Source: Pardosa pseudoannulata (taxonomy: Eukaryota; Arthropoda; Arachnida; Araneae; Lycosidae). From it: DNA of 64,000 nucleotides. The stretch covers positions 52,829,393 to 52,893,392 of the forward strand of contig CM063501.1 of NCBI GenBank assembly GCA_032207245.1, written 5' to 3'. Shown here in pieces: positions 61,538 through 64,000 of the stretch; within the stretch, counting starts at the first letter, position 1; the number at the start of each line of letters is the position of its first letter. The notes under the pieces are model-generated. The model did not search any database, was not told the origin of the DNA, and saw only the letters and a program-made list of their open reading frames with translations. Both the position numbers and the translations under genes were made by a program.

Positions 61538-63759
61538 TCTAGTGCTTTGCGTTTGACAGTGGACTTGGCAGTTGTTTAATTGATACTTTATATTTTTTTC
61601 AGAATGTGAATTTTTAATGCTGCAAGCAAAATTTCTCAGAACCATTTAATATTTCTGAACATAATTTTCAGCATTTCAATATAATGATGTTTTCTTGTAA
61701 CTGAACAAAAAGTTAATCCTATGAGAGTCATATTTAGTGTTTTAGAGAGCATGTCAAAATTGCCCCAAAAAGGGAGTAAAACTATAAACATGTTTTAAAA
61801 TATAAAATATGCTTAAATTTAGTTTTTTTTTAAAGTTAAACTCAATTTTAGAAGCATATTTTTTATTAACAATTTAAAATTAACGCGTTTGTTTGCAAAA
61901 TATTTTTTTAACATCCGCGCAAGTCAGAACAGTTTTAACGAACAAGAAAAATCAAGTTAAACATATATTTAATTTTTTTATAAGCATTTAAGATTGGTTT
62001 TTTAAAGATATAACAGATTTCCACAAAACAGAATTCAGACATTTTTACTGCGAAATAAAAAAAAAGTAACAGAACTATGGGATCCTTATGTTTTACAGTT
62101 CTAAGACTCCTTAAACATTTTGCCTCTTGCAATCTAATATTTACTCTTCCAGACACCATAAATTACGGGATTTTCAAAAAAGGGCTTTGCATTTTTTTAA
62201 TAGTTGCGGAGGCGGTAGCTTTAAAAAAGATTGAAATTCGCTAACCTAGAAAAACAAAATCTTCGGATTTTTAAAAGAAGTTACGAATGATGATGATTGT
62301 GATAAAGCATCATGCGATCAAAATGCCCACCTCCTCCCCCCCCCCTCAAAAAAAAAAAAATCTTATATAAGAAAATCATGATATTTCGACAAGATTTCTT
62401 TTTTAAAGAAAATCGACTATTTTCAATAATCTCAAAACTTTTGAAAAGCGAGTGTGAAAGAAATGATTTTTTTTTTTGGTAAGTTAGTAAGTAGCTTAAT
62501 GCACATATTGATAGAGATATTCAACCCTGTTGATTTGTCAGCCAGATATTTTATTCCAGTTTAATTAAATCTCGTAATCTGACTAAACAGATAGCACCTT
62601 CACACACGTGGGATATTTTCTTTTGACGAAATGGTCTCCTAGAATTTCGGGAGGGGACCAGTCCCTCAAATCCCCCCCCCTTTACCTACGGCTTTGGTAC
62701 CTAGTAACGTAATTTATATTACAATAAATGCTTCATGCTCTTAGGGATTTTACAGCCAAAGCGCCAAATCTCACGCCAAAGTTATAAACTGAATTTTATA
62801 AATGTACTGAAAAATTATTTGTACATCCTTTGAATTGGAGAAATACGGGTCATTACTTGCAGCACGAGGGTTAAATATAATTGAACTTACGACTAAATGG
62901 TTTTGAACGGACGATACGACCTGGATGACTATAAATAATTTATAAAGTAGGCTTTTAACGTACATACAATTAATATTTAAAGTTAGCCCGGACCTGTTAA
63001 TAAATCATTAAAGTAAATGAATAAATGTATTTAAGTTTGCTTAAACTATAATAAGCTTTAAGTCTTCTTGCACTTAAGAATATCTATTAAAGTAGACTAT
63101 AAATTTTTGTTATACATGTAACATTGTGGTCTCGTTTTAGCAGAAGAACAGGAAGGGAATGGTATAAAAATCTGAGAAAAAATAAGTTTGTATAATTTTT
63201 GTACAAAATTCTTATACATTTTCTACAAAATTTCCACAAATATAAAAAATTTAGACCCATGCTGTCATAATGACCTACATTAGTATAAAAGGGTAACTTT
63301 AATATTTAGGTCAGGAAGAATCCAAAAGTTCTACCGCAAAATCAAATTAACTGCTCCAAATTTAAAAAATATATATATAAAAGTAAAATAAAAAAGGTAC
63401 ACTGCAGTGAATGTACATCCAACCCGTGTCATGTTAATGTATACAAATTAATCCCATTTACTTAAAAACTACCTGTTTAGAAACTCAATTATTTTTTAAA
63501 TATTCTTAATCTGGTTAAAACCGCAATAAAACGACATGACAACTAATCTTGTGCTTTTTCAAACGAGACAACTCATCTTTTGGCAGTCGTTTGAAAATTA
63601 AATTTTTCGTTTGAATTGTAAGCCATGCCCGAGAAAAATCAGCTTCATTAAACCTGTATTGTAATAATTTACTCACTAAAGAGGTTGTGTGGAATGTGCT
63701 GTGTGAATTAACGGAGTGTAAAACCAAATTCATTTCCCATTTTTTAGTTTTGAGCTAAT
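61538..63759. other. Intergenic, no gene seen
   Basis: AT-rich with a C-run/A-run near 62335-62360 and another C-run near 62675. Nothing supported. Confidence 0.45.
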
Positions 63760-63762
63760 TTA

Positions 63763-63896
63763 GGACCAGTCTCATCAAAGTCGCTTAACAATTAACGACG
63801 ATTAATCTGTTTCAACGGAGAATTGCATCCCACCACTGGTTGGCGCCATAGGTTAATCGCGGTTAGCCGTTTAAAAAAATTCCGTGAGACCAGCCC
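63763..63896. mobile_element. Harbinger-like MITE
   Basis: 134 bp. Left GGACCAGTCTCAT and right, reversed, GGGCTGGTCTCACG; TTA on both sides (63760-63762, 63897-63899), the Harbinger TWA target. Inner GATTAATC/GGTTAATC blocks also pair. Confidence 0.75.
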
Positions 63897-64000
63897 TTAA
63901 GATACAGTTACTGTTCTAACAATGATTAACACTGGTTTATAATTAAAAACAAAAGCATCATAAACTGATGTTTGGTCACTTGTGAATAAAATACTTTTCT

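Overview
This is an AT-rich eukaryotic nuclear window. It has GT-AG introns, long (TA)n microsatellites, many tRNA-derived SINEs, an R1-like LINE, solo LTRs and several DNA-transposon families. The one conserved host gene (DDX41/abstrakt), the R1-type LINE, and hAT, Tc1 and piggyBac elements point to an arthropod. A spider or other arachnid is plausible, but that is inference because no species marker is visible.

Region 1 (1-16.6 kb) is the 3' two thirds of a DEAD-box helicase gene, DDX41/abstrakt, on the + strand. Eight exons encode 356 residues, from just after motif Ia to the C-terminal CCHC zinc knuckle; the 5' exons lie left of the window. All junctions keep phase. Its introns carry a solo LTR, a SINE with a hAT element nested in it, a piggyBac-like element, a fold-back element and two pairs of direct repeats.

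Region 2 (16.6-46 kb) is mostly transposon debris: MITEs with TTAA or TA flanks, hAT derivatives, SINEs, a solo LTR, a possible Harbinger element, and a Tc1 copy split by a SINE. Two small candidate host genes stand out. One on the - strand (coding 21385-21618) and one on the + strand (coding 36344-36577) each encode a 77-residue hydrophobic protein in a single exon. Each has an in-frame stop upstream of its ATG and an apparent non-coding first exon 3.3-3.7 kb upstream. I recognise neither.

Region 3 (46-51.5 kb) holds an apparently intact two-ORF non-LTR retrotransposon. ORF1 has zinc knuckles; ORF2 has endonuclease, reverse transcriptase and RNase H with their key residues. It lies between two direct repeats of about 500 bp that differ by roughly 5-6 %. 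That is unusual for a LINE and is the most interesting structure in the window.

Region 4 (51.5-64 kb) is again transposon-rich: SINEs, piggyBac-like MITEs, a hAT element keeping a transposase N-terminus, a second copy of the 26-kb solo LTR, decayed coding remnants and a Harbinger-like MITE at the right edge.

SINE target-site duplications were found by eye at seven loci, and 8-bp hAT duplications at three or four. The nesting order of several insertions can therefore be read directly.
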